Assembly (NCBI RefSeq): GCF_964355755.1
Contig: NC_092672.1
Location: forward strand, 36,636,501-36,700,500
Origin: Antedon mediterranea
Lineage: Eukaryota > Echinodermata > Crinoidea > Comatulida > Antedonidae
DNA length: 64,000 nt
Reading direction: 5' to 3'
Of this stretch, positions 47,161-60,156 are shown piece after piece. Each line of letters opens with the position of its first letter. Position 1 is the stretch's first letter. The position numbers and the translations under genes are program-made. The notes beneath the pieces are model-generated. The model had not been told where the DNA came from. It ran no database searches and saw only the letters and a program-made list of their open reading frames with translations.

Positions 47161-48097
47161 TTTGTTGAAACGTTTAAAGATTGGATACAATGGTCTGTTG
47201 TATTATTTTATTTTGTTTGTAGGTAAATAAAGTTATTTAACATAGTTGTGCAATTTAGATTATTTATTTTAGATTATAAAATAACGCCTTTTTTAGTAGG
47301 CCTATAATGTGTATATGTGTATGCCTTTCTATGTGTTTTACGTATTGATGTCTTGTAACTAGTTACTGCAGTAAAGATTTGAGAAACCTCAGCTTATAAA
47401 CAATTCTGAGACTCGACTCGGGCGTTGGGGGGGGGGGGATGGGGCGGATTGTGTTGGAGGGGAGAGGGATTGCGTATAGTTTGTATAATGTGATGGCGAC
47501 GTTGCTGTTTAATAATATTTAATATTTTTGTTTAGCCTAAGCATAAACAAATTAACATTTCCAGGAGGTTAGGCCTACGCCATTGAATACAGTAATTAGT
47601 ATATTAATAAATCTTTGAACATTGTAATGATTAAACCCAACACCTAGAAAACCAATTTTGTAATAACATAAACCCTATAAACCTGAAAATCCAATTTTGT
47701 AATAAAGTTCACCTACCTATATGATGCGCGATTAATCAGAATAATAATTACGTATATATATCCAGGGCTTAAAAATCTATTTAAAAAAAACTAATAAGTA
47801 TACAAAATAACTAATTAAAATTCCACATTCACAATTTAGAACGTTGATGATGATAATAACATATGGAAATTTAAGTCAATGTGAACGTTTTCGTTAATAT
47901 ATTTTGAATGTTTTAGACACTGTAAAATTGGTAGGTTTAAAAAAATATAGTTTAAGGTTTTTTTCTATGTTTTCTTGGGTTTTTTTTATCCGTTTCAAGT
48001 AGAATGTAAATGTTCGTGTTGATGACGTCAGCATGTGTAGGCATATTACTCATTTCAAATCCATGTCATTTTTCATTTCTTTACAGAAATTAGATGT

Positions 48098-48250
48098 TCA
48101 GCATTGTCTACACTATCAAACTTTATGTGTGCCTAAATAAAATGGACATGATGATGTCATATTACTGTCATTTTTGGGTATATCACTACCATATTTGGGC
48201 ACATCACGCTTTGTTTGTTAAACTAGTTTGATAGTGTGGACAGAGCTTTC
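48098..48250. mobile_element. Family A MITE
   Basis: Begins TCAGCATTGTCTACACTATC and ends TTTGATAGTGTGGACAGAGC. Confidence 0.85.
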
Positions 48251-50238
48251 GGAATGTTCCATGACAGCACAAATTGTTCCATGATACAGAACAACATTTT
48301 GATCACATATCCCTGTAACATGTATCATATATTTTGTAATTTTTGTGTAAAAACAATTTATTTAGAAATTTTCGTACCGATTCAAAATCTCATGACATTT
48401 GCCTATGCAAACCGTCTAACTGTCTTTAATATAAAATGTAATGAACCGGTGCGGTTTTTACTATGCAAATGACATTCAGTGCGTAGGCCTATAGTGTTAT
48501 TCGAATGATGTACTTTATTTGCATAATAGTCTGCTGACGTTTCACAACTTCCACTATTCATGTTGGCGGCCCACACTCGGAACAATAAATTCGTCAACAA
48601 CTCACACCATATGTTGTAGATTAATTTGTTTAAATTAAATTGATTATTATCATTTGAGAAAAGAGAAATAAACCTTTTGATTTGAATTGACTTTTAAAAA
48701 AATCACTCGAGCTTACTCGCAACTTACCGTAAATGATCTCAGGCTGTTGTTGTCAGTAGAATTAGGCCTACACGCTCTTTAGAATTGATGTAAAGCAAGG
48801 TTTCTTCGGTCAAACCATGGTTAACATTGATGTCTTTTTATCGCAGTCTAGGCCTACAAATGAAATAAAAAAACAATGTGAACATGAGAAGGGCACAGGT
48901 CGAACGATTTCTATGTTTGTATTAAACACTACAACGCGAAAAACAAATTATGGGAACATTCATAAAGGTCAAAGGTCAATGTCCTAACAGATTCATCACA
49001 AATATAAAATCGTTCAGATACAAAATCGAGAATACATTTCATAATTTGTAAAACTACTTTCATTTTAAATGTATAATTATTTGAAATGGGATTCAAACCC
49101 CCATTTAGTAATCCCTCATAAAAGATGAAGATTTTCAAAGGCTTAACCCTTAAAAGCCGGCTCTGTGACCGCTAATGACATTGGTCTTATAACACACATC
49201 AAAGTGGTGAATTTCTCTGTAAGATGAACATTTATCTAAAGCTCTCTGTGCTAAACCCCGTAAAGTTACACACTTTCAACGTCGACACTAAGAACGTATA
49301 CAACTGACGTGTGATATTTCATTATAACAATAAAATATAACCTTCCTAATATAATCTTTTGTACATTATGCTTATCATATCGTTATGTTGAAATATATTA
49401 ATATTTTTCACAATGTATTATTATATTATAAACTTCGATTATACGATGGAACACTTTAAAGATATATTGTCCTCATTTTTTTACAATTTTTTGTTGGATA
49501 TGCAATTTTAATGTCACGTAATAGCTATATACTTTGACCAAACAATGGATCGAAAAAAAAAAAAAAAAAAAGATTTACCTGAAAAAAGGTAATTTAAAGC
49601 CAAAAAATACTTAAATTGTCTGTCAGACAATAGTTTTTGGTTAAAATTAACCGTTTCGTTTGTCTTTTTATAAGAAAATAATAATTTTTTTTTTTTAGAG
49701 AAGTGAATAACTTTAATAAAACTGCAAAATGGCCAATTGAAAGTCTGATTTTATTAATCTTTATTTTTCATATTTTTGAGGGACAATACATCTTTAATCA
49801 TTACACTTACAATGGTTTAAATTTTGCGTGCAACCATAGGAAGATGGTTCTACAAATGGCTTATATAGAGGTGCATCATTTAGTGGAGAGCTTTCGTGTT
49901 CAACAACAATTGTCCGTAGGCTACACAGATGTGGGCAAGGTATTAACCACACCTCCATTTATTTCTTAGTAAAGTTGTACTCTTAAACTTTGCTAACCGA
50001 TTTATTAAATCTATTAATTTACTATAATAGTCTTTCTATACAGTTTAATAAAAGTAAATCATTTTAAAAGTGTTAATAATATGATAGTTTCGTAAATCTG
50101 CAAATAAATAATATAACCGTTTAGTGTTGAGAGAGTTGAAACTCAGTGCAGCAGTTAGGAGATCATACAGCGGGCAAAATGAGAGAAGCGGCCTACGTAT
50201 ATATTGTTGGTATAACATGTTGGTCTTAAGAAAAGTCG

Positions 50239-50288
50239 TAAGCTTGGTTCCCACTAGAGACGCAACGTAACGCAACCAGTGCAACGGA
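50239..50288. mobile_element. Family B MITE, left-end fragment
   Basis: TAAGCTTGGTTCCCACTAGA followed by GACGCAACG; the right end is missing. Confidence 0.75.
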
Positions 50289-50583
50289 AGAAAATGTCCT
50301 TCTAATAATTGTGTTTGTCAAACCTGTATTATTTGCAGCACAATTGCTTGATACCTCTTTACGTGCCCAATGCTTTTCAATTAAACAAATCAGATCTTTT
50401 AATAATATAGGCTATTCATTATACAAACCTTCTAAAGATCGGAACAATAAACGGATGGTTATCTCGAATTGAACAATTTAGATTGAATCAATTTCCAATC
50501 AACTTTATGTATAGGAATACAATTAAAATTAGACGGGTATAATAACAACATACAGTGACTAGTATACTTCATAGCGTGAATAT

Positions 50584-50792
50584 TCAGCCGATCTCGGTAC
50601 TGCATCTATTTCTGAAGTATCATACGAATATTTGGTAATACAACATCACATGTGTTTCACACGTATTTAATAGTAACCGAATTATTAACCTAACCTTACA
50701 TGATACATGCACCACGTGTGATGCTGTATTACCAATTATTCCTATGATACCTCGGAAATAGATAGTATATGTGGAGATAATCACTGGGAATC
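50584..50792. mobile_element. Palindromic MITE, family G, copy 2
   Basis: It matches the copy at 10731-10940 throughout: CAGCCGATCTCGGTACTGCA, then ATTTCTGAAGTATCATACGA, the CACATGTG centre, then ATGATACCTCGGAAATAGAT. Confidence 0.82.
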
Positions 50793-52748
50793 GAGGGTGG
50801 AATATTGGGGACAATCGCTTTTGTCCGTGTTCATTTGTGTTGGGGGAGGGGGTAACTAGCATGTGACGCGCCTTTTCTTAAGTTGATATTAAGGATAAAA
50901 CTTAGTTACTGACTGGTAAAAATTGAAAATTAGTGAAACCGGGTTACTTGGCGATTCTCTGCAAATCAAAAGCTAAATCCGCTTCAGCAGATATCGAACG
51001 AACGATGCGGCTACTCCTAGCGTGATCGACAGCATCTTATCGATTCGTGTAAAATTAACACCTCGTCTCCAGCCTCGGGCGTTGATTACTAGCTTAACTA
51101 AACGGCCTGATTCAACTTGAGCGATATTTGATTCTCACATTCTCGTTGTGTGAGCATTTACTGTCGCATTTTAAACTTGTTTTCTCTTATTAACAATCGA
51201 TACGATAAAGATAGTAGAAATATTGCTACTAAATGCAGATTCCTTTGGTTAAAATGCATGCACTTAGTAGCTAGGCCGCCCTTTGCTGACCGCGTTGTCG
51301 ACGGCGGAAATATTAGCCTGGTTAATGGAAGGATCCTGAGGGTAAATGGTGTGATTGTAAACGGTCTGATCATATAGTGTTGATTGCCGTCGGCTTAGGT
51401 CAGTTTACAAAAAACGTTGTCCGTGTTTAATGTCAAGATGATTATGGATAATTAAGATTGTTTTAACGTTTATTATTCATTTAAAATTCTATTGGGTTAA
51501 ATATCTTTAAGAGATGACAGACCTTTTTGACGAAACACAAATATATTCAAATTGATTAATATTGTTTGTTTTGCCATTTGTCGGTAGTGTTTCTTTGTAT
51601 CTAAAGACAATTTTTCTATTTAGGCCTTTTTCTGTATTTGAACACAGTAAATATTGATTTAATTTGGAACCGAACGTAATGACAGTACACAACGTGCTGG
51701 TTTCCTGTCGACGTAAGATCAAGAATTTTAAACGTTTCTAATGTTTCGTACGATTATCACGTCTCTTATGCAAAGTTGAAACAAATATGACGTCAATGAC
51801 GTTTTTCAAGTTCGTGTCGGTCCGAACGAAAACTGCTGTAGATATGCCGCGCCCGAAAATTAACATTTTGAGTTTGAAATTCACGACGCACGTTTACGAC
51901 GATGATTTTAGTGTTGTTACGTGTAATATATACCGTAGTAGCCAACATAATGCGTGCTTTGAGAGAAGATGACGTATTGACATCCTTGAAGAACATACAT
52001 GCGTTTTAACATCTTCCTTTTTCCAAGTCCATTAATACTAAAATTTCACCCGTCTTATAATCAGCACTTTGGTGTTTACACTTGGCTTTACACTAACACT
52101 ATTAGTGCCGTCATTTACATGTGTATGCCCGGTGGAAAGATTCCTAACAACCAATAAAAATTAACAACGAGAAACGATAACAATGTGTCGATGTTAATCC
52201 AACACATCAATCGGTTAAAAACTTAGGCCGAGTGACCAACGTATATTCCATATACAACTTCACTGATCAGTAAATTAGCTTTCGACACCTTAAAAGTGCT
52301 ATTGCAATGTTATATCCACTGGTTATTAACATTGTCGATATTAATTTGTTTTAATTTACTTAATATTATAAACGTGGTTTGTATAGCAATCTAAAGTTGA
52401 CGATAATTTTCTTCATCTGGGAATTAATGTCATTGGATTTAGCCGTTCATTTAATTTACACGGCCGCCGTGACCGGACAGGTGCCCTTTTCCCAAGAAAC
52501 GTTTTAGTTTTCACTCAGATTTGAACGTTTTAAAGAATAAAACATAACTTTAGTTTGCATTTTTTTTTAAATCATATAATATATAATATATATTGTTTTT
52601 ACGAGTATAAATAATGAATTCAAAATAATGGATAATATTTCCAAAAATTGAAATCAACCACTATGACGCAGTTACGTACGCGAAACTTACGTACGCGTAG
52701 GTTGACGAATCACGAACGAAAGCCTAACGTATTAATGTTTCTGCGCTT

Positions 52749-52858
52749 AAGCTCTGTCTATACACTATCAAACTTTATGTAACAAAAAAATGTGATGTGC
52801 CCATATATATACATGATCACTTTATGTCACAGAAAGTTTGATAGTGTAGACAAGGCTT
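52749..52858. mobile_element. Family A MITE, internally deleted
   Basis: Begins AAGCTCTGTCTATACACTAT and ends TTTGATAGTGTAGACAAGGC, with CTTAAG on both sides. Confidence 0.85.
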
Positions 52859-53106
52859 AAGAATTACAATAATAAAAGCTAAGTATTTTGTTGAAAGTGT
52901 TCCGGAATCTTGAAGTTGAAGTTGAAGCACCTCTAACCCCTTCAACACGAATACCAGTAAAATTCACACCATATTCAATACATATTGATTTCTATATTTC
53001 TGAGTATTTTTCTTTCAATTATGATTTCTAGGAAACCTACACATCGAGCGATGATCGATAATCATACGGTTAGTGGGAGTATGATTAAGAACCATGACTA
53101 AGGTTT

Positions 53107-53211
53107 AAGGCTCTACTACACTATCAAACTAGTTTGACAAAAAAAAAGTGTGTTGTGCCTAAATATGGTAGTGAAATGACGTCATCATGTTCATATATGG
53201 GTGCACATAGG
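53107..53211. mobile_element. Family A MITE, right end lost
   Basis: Begins AAGGCTCTACTACACTATCA and runs to ATATATGGGTGCACATAGG. Confidence 0.78.
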
Positions 53212-53337
53212 TTTAAGGTAACTACAACTGAATTACGCGTTTGTTGCGTCACACTATACGTTCACAGAGTGCGACGATCACGGCGTAACACGGAGGGAGG
53301 CACATGCACTTTCGTAAATCTGCTAACCCTTCGCACT

Positions 53338-53431
53338 AAAGATTGGTTTCCACTATAGGACGCAACTCACGTACGTAAGCGGAACGCAAGTGATTTTACC
53401 GAGCGAATTTGTTCGCCGGAACCGGAGGAGT
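53338..53431. mobile_element. Chimera of family B and family D fragments
   Basis: The family B left half (AAGATTGGTTTCCACTATAG to CGCAAGTGATTTTACC, 53338-53400) joins directly to GAGCGAATTTGTTCGCCGGA, a family D arm. This suggests a deletion or template switch between two elements. Confidence 0.65.
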
Positions 53432-53851
53432 TACTTATGTGCATTTAATATACTTAATCACTTTTTACAACGCGAACATTTCTCAATCAGTCAAACTTAA
53501 AGCAAAGAATATTTAATTCGTGAGAAGTGGAAAATAGATTTAAATTATTTACTCATCCTCTCACATTTTCGTACATTAACTACCTAAGTGGCACTCTATG
53601 TCCATAAGGGTTTCATGAACTTTAACTTACAGTTAAGATTCACTAAACCCAGTTAACACTACGTTATACGTATTCATCCTACATCATTTGGCCGCAGTTA
53701 CTTTAGCATTTAGCTTAATGTCAAGTTTTGTTTTAGCATTTATATTAAATTCGGGCAAAGTGTAAAACGATCTGACTAGGCACACATTTAGAGTACTGTG
53801 ACATTAACAATTCTAGCTAGTTATGTACATTACAAATACATCATCCTACGG

Positions 53852-54014
53852 TAAGCTCTGTCTACACTATCAATTTGACAAAAATAAGGGTGATGTGGCC
53901 AAATATGGTAGTGATATGGCAAAATACGGTAGTGATATGACATTATCAGGTCCATATATGGCCACATCACAGTTTTTTTTGTCACATAAAGTTTGATAGT
54001 GTAGACAGAGTTTT
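53852..54014. mobile_element. Family A MITE
   Basis: Begins TAAGCTCTGTCTACACTATC and ends AGTTTGATAGTGTAGACAGA. The ATGGTAGTGATATGGC arm is duplicated. Confidence 0.88.
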
Positions 54015-54722
54015 AGCTAGCTATACAATTGATGTAATGTTTTACTACTATTTATACTAGCAGTAGTATATACATATATGTTAAGAAGAATCTAAACTAG
54101 AAGAAAATGAATAAACAAAAACCACTGTTGTGTGCGTAAATTTTACGAAATAATACATTAAAAAAATGGAATCGGCCTAATGAAATAACAAACTCTTGCC
54201 GCGGGTCCAATTATGGAAAAAATAAAGAGAATTCTGAATTATCATCGTAAAAATGAACAAATGCAATGTTTTTATATTGCTTGAATGATTATTGTTTTGT
54301 ATTTTATTGGTCGATCCAAGTGGCCGTGATAGCTGGATGGTATATCCAACTCCGACCTATATACGGCAGATGAGTCGCTTATATACTTCATCACTATTAT
54401 CACTTATCACTAATTCGTTTAGAATAATGATAATTGTCTAGTAATTTAAAAGTAATTTTGAGTGTCTATAGGCTTCAATATTATGTACAAAACGTGGCGT
54501 CATTATAGAGTTACGGATCCGAAAAGATTATTACGTGGATAGTTTGAACGTGCATGTTGGTGTAAAAATTATCAGACTACGTCCGTGCGTTTAAACTACG
54601 CTTTGGATTGAATGAGATTGTTTTCACACTATATCGTCAGTGTGACCGAGGCGACACGAGTGAACGCGCGCCTATAAAGCCATGCTATTCCATCAACTTT
54701 TGAACGCGTGCGTAAGTGTTTC

Positions 54723-54807
54723 TAAAGCGTGGTTCCCACTAACGACGCAACACAAGGACGTAACGCAACGTAAGTTACGTTGCGTTGCTAGTGGGACCCA
54801 CGCTTTA
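54723..54807. mobile_element. Family B MITE, short near-perfect palindrome
   Basis: TAAAGCGTGGTTCCCACTAA to TGCTAGTGGGACCCACGCTT. The centre CAACGTAAGTTACGTTG is a perfect palindrome. Confidence 0.85.
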
Positions 54808-55658
54808 ATAAGTTCGATTCAGACGTGAGACCATCCGTTAAGTGCGGCGTGTCAATATAGTGTGAACAAATCATAAGTGTGGTGGTATCGGTGGATTATG
54901 TTTATAATTCCGGTACTACGTGACTTATCCGTGATAATATTCCTTAAATGTTTAAAAGAATGATGTTTGTAAATTGACTATGAGCACGTCGACACGTGCG
55001 AAATCCCTCTCATTGATCGAATATCGTGTAAGGCAAACTAAAGTTAAATCCTAAACAATCTGAGGTAATGTTCAACAAATTGGTTTTAAAAAGCAATCAC
55101 AATAGGAAAATTTACCAATCCATTATCAATTACTTACTAGAAAGTTTGATCAGGCGATTTGGGGCAATGATTGGCGTATATTGATAAAGATGAAAACGTT
55201 TGAATAGCAGAGAAATGCTGTCAGCCTAGCGGGAAACATGTGTCGAGAGGGATGAAGTATCAGCGGCATGTTGGGGGTTAAATGTTCGGGGATGCAATAA
55301 CGACCCCAGTTAAGCTATACGCACCTGTCATATTTCCAACAGCGGGATCTCAATTTTTAAAAATTCAATAATCATGTCCACCCAAATGATATCTAAATGA
55401 AAGATAACGTTACATTGAATTAACAACAATTACGATGAGAAAATGAAACAAGCAAATGGAATGAGAAGGCTTTGCGTGGCTAGCACCGATTGTCGAAGAG
55501 GACCGCCATATTGTATTACATCACATTAACCAATCAAATCGTGCAAGCAAAACTTGTCGGTATTTAGGTTACGTGCATGATAGGCCTATAGCATGTTCAG
55601 TCATTATTATTGCACGGACAAACGGTACAAATACTGCTTAGTGAAATTTTGTTGAATA

Positions 55659-55794
55659 AGGTTTATCGCAAATAGCTTTATTTCACGAGGAACGTCATTG
55701 TACAATGCATGATGGGAAGGGTACGTACGCGTTGTGACGTTTGCTCCCAATCTTTCCCACCAAGCATCGAGCACGCTATTTGCGATAATCCTTA
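55659..55794. mobile_element. Palindromic MITE, family E, copy 3
   Basis: Begins GGTTTATCGCAAATAGCTTT and ends CACGCTATTTGCGATAATCC. It is a shortened copy of the family seen at 2213 and 9077. Confidence 0.85.
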
Positions 55795-57197
55795 TGGTTA
55801 AATATCAAATAATTGATTTTTATTAGTCTATATCTCATAATTTACAAACTTATAAGTTTGGTAAAAATGATGTATGATATAAAAACGGAATAGTTCGCAA
55901 AGCAACGTCAATAATCTTGTTCAGACGTGGTATACGCGTCAACATCAAACAGAACGCGTCATATTCGTATTCTTATTATTATGCGTCATTTTATGCGAAT
56001 ACGTGCTTGGAAATGCTGTAAAAAGATTTTAACCTGAGCAAAGTAAATAGGGATATTAAGGAAATCCCTAGGTGTAATTTCATTTAATTTATTGTAATGT
56101 TATTAATGTATAAGTGTTACTTATACTTAGGTAAAGGTGACAATCCTGAGGTCATTGTCTTGCGGAATAATTGTAACTCTTTCAAGTCAAACGAACATAT
56201 AATGGTATTGACAAGAATTGTTGTTGTAAGTAAATATAATGTCCCCTGTCTCTCCCAACATGTGTAAACCTTTTAGACACCGACGACAAGGGAACGAGAG
56301 AGAATGAAAGATGGCTGAGAGGATTAGTATTAAGTATAATCTTAATTGATTGAGCACATCATAATCATGCTTATAGTCGATATAAATGGTCGATATCAGG
56401 ACTAAGGGCTAATACACTAAAGTTCCACAAAATTCGACAAAAAAAGAAAACTATTTTTAGGTCAGCACATAAGGTGGCCTACGCCTATTTGTATTGCCTA
56501 AAAAACATCAGAATTTAAGCTGATAAACCAATAAAATACTTTTATTGAAACCTTTGAATCAGATGAATTATACAATAAATATATTATTATACTAAAATTA
56601 AAATATATCATATTCATCAAAAATATCGAATGAAACAAAACGGACAACTTTAGGCCTACATCAAAGACAAAAACAAAAGTCAGGGGAAACTACGGCCGTG
56701 CAAGGATACTATGCCTACCACTGCCGACCAATGTTTACAATGACATTTTTTTATCGTTCCATTTCATTTATTTATTCGACCAATAAACATTAAAATAATA
56801 CAGAACAGAGGGGTCACGGGGGTGACTAAAGCAAAAAATTACTATAACTCAACCGTTTTTAGTTTTGGAATGCAAAATTCTTTAACCATACACCCACCAG
56901 TGACTTTTTATTCATCAATTCGATAAAAGAAGAAAGCAACTATTTTTTTGGTCAGCATAGGTGCAAAACCAAGGATAGCTCATACAGTTGAACAAAATAA
57001 ACTTAATTGAACTGGGGTCCTTAAATTCCAATGGGGTCCTCGGACACCCTAATCAGTATTTTGCTTTTTGTAATGTGTTAATTGTCGAAAGAAACATCTG
57101 TCTGCACGGATATAGGTTATGTATTAATCATAATGACATTGTTGACGCTAAAGACCATTTCACACCGGGTTACTGTTGAGAGTTTGTGCCTCTATAA

Positions 57198-57561
57198 TAT
57201 TTAGGAATGATAGAAATGAACAACAACAAAATCAACAACAAGCGATGATGTCCTACAGGACGTGTGTTCATCACTCATCAATAACTATGTGATGGTTTGT
57301 CTTCATATGAGGGCAATTGGAAATATTAAACAGCAAATTAGTAATTATTAATCTCATATTACGGTTCAAGCTAAGCTTTATTTAGGAATGATAGAAATGA
57401 ACAACAACAAAATCAACAACAAGCGATGATGTCCTATACAGGACGTGTGTTCATCACTCATCAATAACTATGTGATGGTTTGTCTTCATATGAGGGCAAT
57501 TGGAAATATTAAACAGCAGATTAGTAATTATTAATCTCATATTACGGTTCAAGCTAAGCTT
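57198..57561. repeat. 181-bp tandem duplication, nearly identical
   Basis: TATTTAGGAATGATAGAAAT starts at 57198 and 57379. The copies differ by a two-base insertion (CCTACAGG against CCTATACAGG) and very few substitutions, so the event is recent. Confidence 0.95.
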
Positions 57562-57857
57562 TCTTTAACCAGTAGATTGGAAGTAAACACAACGGCATAT
57601 AATTTGAATATAATAATAGTACGAAAAATCTGGTAACATGAACGGTACTGGTTGACACATGCGCAGTACATGTGTTACAATGACGTAACTACTAACTGAT
57701 GACGAAATAATTATAAAGATGAAAACTGTCCATGTTTGTTGAACATATAATAATTTTAAAATAATAATATTTTATGATAATAGTTTAACAGTAAAGTCTA
57801 CAGTCAGACAGACAGTAATACAGTCCGATAGTGTTATATGTAATTATATATACATAG

Positions 57858-58179
57858 ACTGGTCAATCTTTTGGAAGAGTATGTTTCCCTGCGTGGTCAC
57901 GTGCATTGGGTTGATTATGTATCGTTTACCGGCACACGTGACGACTGTCCCCCTCCTGTGAGGATAGTGATGGGTGTTGATAAGTACACCATTCCTACGA
58001 TGGTTAATTACGCAATGTGTGTGCAATTGTCGAAGCTTGTTGACACCTCGATGGAGAGATTGAAACAGAAGTCGGCACCAATTACGGACGAATTAACACC
58101 GCGCGGGATGCTAACGCGGAGGTTATTTTACCTGCAGCCTCTAACCATAATTTTACTGATCCTTAGGGTTATAAGTTGA
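57858..58179 (+). CDS. Candidate terminal exon of an unidentified gene
   Basis: After an acceptor-like ATATATACATAG, the frame reads LVNLLEEYVSLRGHVHWVDY, then a stretch with RDDCPPPVRIVMGVDKYTIP, SKLVDTSMERLKQ and TPRGMLTRRLFYLQP, ending in a hydrophobic tail (LTIILLILRVIS) and TGA. GC content and codon choice are well above the surroundings. The hydrophobic end could be a membrane tail. I do not recognise the family. No matching upstream exon was found, so it might also be a retrocopy or gene fragment. The overlapping minus frame of 60 codons is likely a shadow. Confidence 0.45.
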
Positions 58180-58699
58180 ATATACGTGTAGACACTAGAA
58201 GGGACATAATAAGATCAACAATGATATAATACATCTGTATGAAGGGTACTTGTGACATTAGTAGATCACGTATAGTTCAAAATATGATACACTAGTTCCT
58301 TTAGGGCCTAATTATGATAGGCCTATGCATCATTATCATAAAGAGTATTCCTTATAAAACAATATTTGGTGTGCAATTTGCGTATCAAGAGATAACTTAT
58401 TATCCAGAATCGTAGGCCTGATAAAATGTACTAAACTAGGCCTACAAAGGTAGCAATGAAAGAAAGTAGAGAAGGCCTATTGGGAATGGCGAAAATAGAG
58501 TGTTAACTTCAGAATATTGCTAGATAGGATAAGGTAAAATATTGATGAATAAACACATCAGAAAGGTCTATCTTACAAAATACGACATTCATAATCATAT
58601 TGAACCCACACAATAGAGGATGGGGTTAGAATTTGGTCAACATGAGTACCTATTTGATACGAGACAGAAAGACAGCTACAAATACATGAGAAGGAACCT

Positions 58700-58845
58700 C
58701 TCGTTTGGGACACATCTATTCAGGGGACACTTTGCAGTAAAATGAACGAGATGAAATATGAGTTTTAACACACGGCAAATCCTTGTTCAGGTGAAGACAC
58801 CGTATTAAGGGGACATTTTGTTGGGTCTTTCACTGTACTAATCCA
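58700..58845. mobile_element. Element family F, uninterrupted copy
   Basis: CTATTCAGGGGACACTTTGC, GAGTTTTAACACACGGC and TTAAGGGGACATTTTGTTGG occur in the same order as in the interrupted copy at 9947-10412. Confidence 0.6.
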
Positions 58846-58876
58846 TTGTCAACAGGAAGATAATCTTGGTTTAGTA

Positions 58877-59060
58877 AAGCTCTGTCTCTACACTATCAAA
58901 CTTTATGTGACAACAAATTTGATGTGCCCATTTATGGACATGATGATGTCATATCACTACCACATTTGGGTATATCACTACCATATTTGGGCATATCACT
59001 ACCATATTTGGGCATATCACTACCATATTTGGGCAACTAGTTTGATAGTGTAGACAGAGA
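58877..59060. mobile_element. Family A MITE with internal 21-bp expansion
   Basis: Begins AAGCTCTGTCTCTACACTAT and ends AGTTTGATAGTGTAGACAGA. Inside, ATATCACTACCATATTTGGGC repeats four times, which makes a CPNMVVI peptide repeat in one minus frame. Confidence 0.9.
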
Positions 59061-59618
59061 CAAAACAGTTTTAGATCTATATTCCTTTTATTCAATTTAA
59101 AAATCAGTTTACGAACGCGTTCCTTTTGAAACAAGTCAATCCTATTGAAGCTATGAACACACTCTCAGATTATATATTACATCAAGGTATATGAATAATT
59201 ACATGTAGGTTGATGCAAACATTATAGCCGATGGCGCAAGAATTAATTTTCAACGAAATCAAGACTGTTTGGTGTCGATGACATAATCAGGCTTCGGTAC
59301 CACAGGTGTGCGGTTCGCTGTCGATCTGTATTTACATGTTTTACTTAGGCTGACTTAGGCTACGATCAGTTCCATTGAGTGAGTGTATCATGCTTAAGAA
59401 ATCTTATCTTCAGATCAATTAAAAGATTCCACCATATTTGTTGATGATAAGTTGATGTGCGCACAGGTGGAATTGTTTTCTTTAATGATTGCAACCACAA
59501 AGTATCTTAGCGTAGGTAAACACTCACCCTGTTCATACCGAAATCCACGGGTTTCGTCACGACTTTGTACGTGTACCGTATGATACAATTGCACTTTCGC
59601 TTTTCGAACACATTCACT

Positions 59619-59724
59619 AAAGCTCTGTCCACACTATCAAACTTTGTGACAAAAATGTGATGTGCCCATATACGGACACGATGATGTCATAAAACTACCA
59701 TATTTGGGCATATCACACTTTTTT
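59619..59724. mobile_element. Family A MITE, right end lost
   Basis: Begins AAAGCTCTGTCCACACTATC and runs to GGGCATATCACACTTTTTTC. Confidence 0.82.
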
Positions 59725-60012
59725 CAATTAAATTTAAGTTCTAATATATTGCGCAATAATACCAAATTAATTACATTCAAACTTTACACAATGTATTTAT
59801 GTTTTAAAAGTTACAGAGAACAGTAGACGAAACAATTCAGAAAGCGTAAAGATTACCGTAATAATTGTTGAATAAAATAAAGAGTCAACACGCGCTCATA
59901 TCGCGTTAAAAATCGCGTACGTGTGATATTTGAGGGAAAGTGTCCCTCTTCAAGCAGCCCGAACCCAATATGGGAATTTCAGAACCTATAATTTTTGTAG
60001 GTTATACGTATA

Positions 60013-60156
60013 AAGCTCTGCTTAGCTACACTATCAAGCTAGTTTGACAAAAAAAAGTGTGATGTGATATGCCCAAATATGGTAGTGATATGACATCATC
60101 ATGTCTATATATGGGCACATCACATGTGGTGGTCACATAAAGTGGACTGGGCTTAA
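60013..60156. mobile_element. Family A MITE, diverged right end
   Basis: Begins AAAGCTCTGCTTAGCTACAC; the right end reads GTCACATAAAGTGGACTGGG where GTTTGATAGTGTAGACAGAG is expected. Confidence 0.78.

Larger units (their letters stand above)
46731..57857. other. Intergenic or upstream region
   Basis: No coding gene was recognised between the iGluR start and 57858. It holds family A, B, E and G elements (listed), a 12-base G run (47427-47438), a 19-base A run (49553-49571) and a 181-bp duplication. The open frames at 49703-49969, 51150-51377 and 51787-51972 have moderately balanced codon content but no recognised family or convincing splice pair. Confidence 0.6.

Noticed and set aside
49703-49969. 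88-codon plus-strand frame after a T-run ending in AG
   Set aside because: The acceptor-like site and a possible donor exist, but the peptide is not recognisable and has no partner exon, so I left it uncalled.
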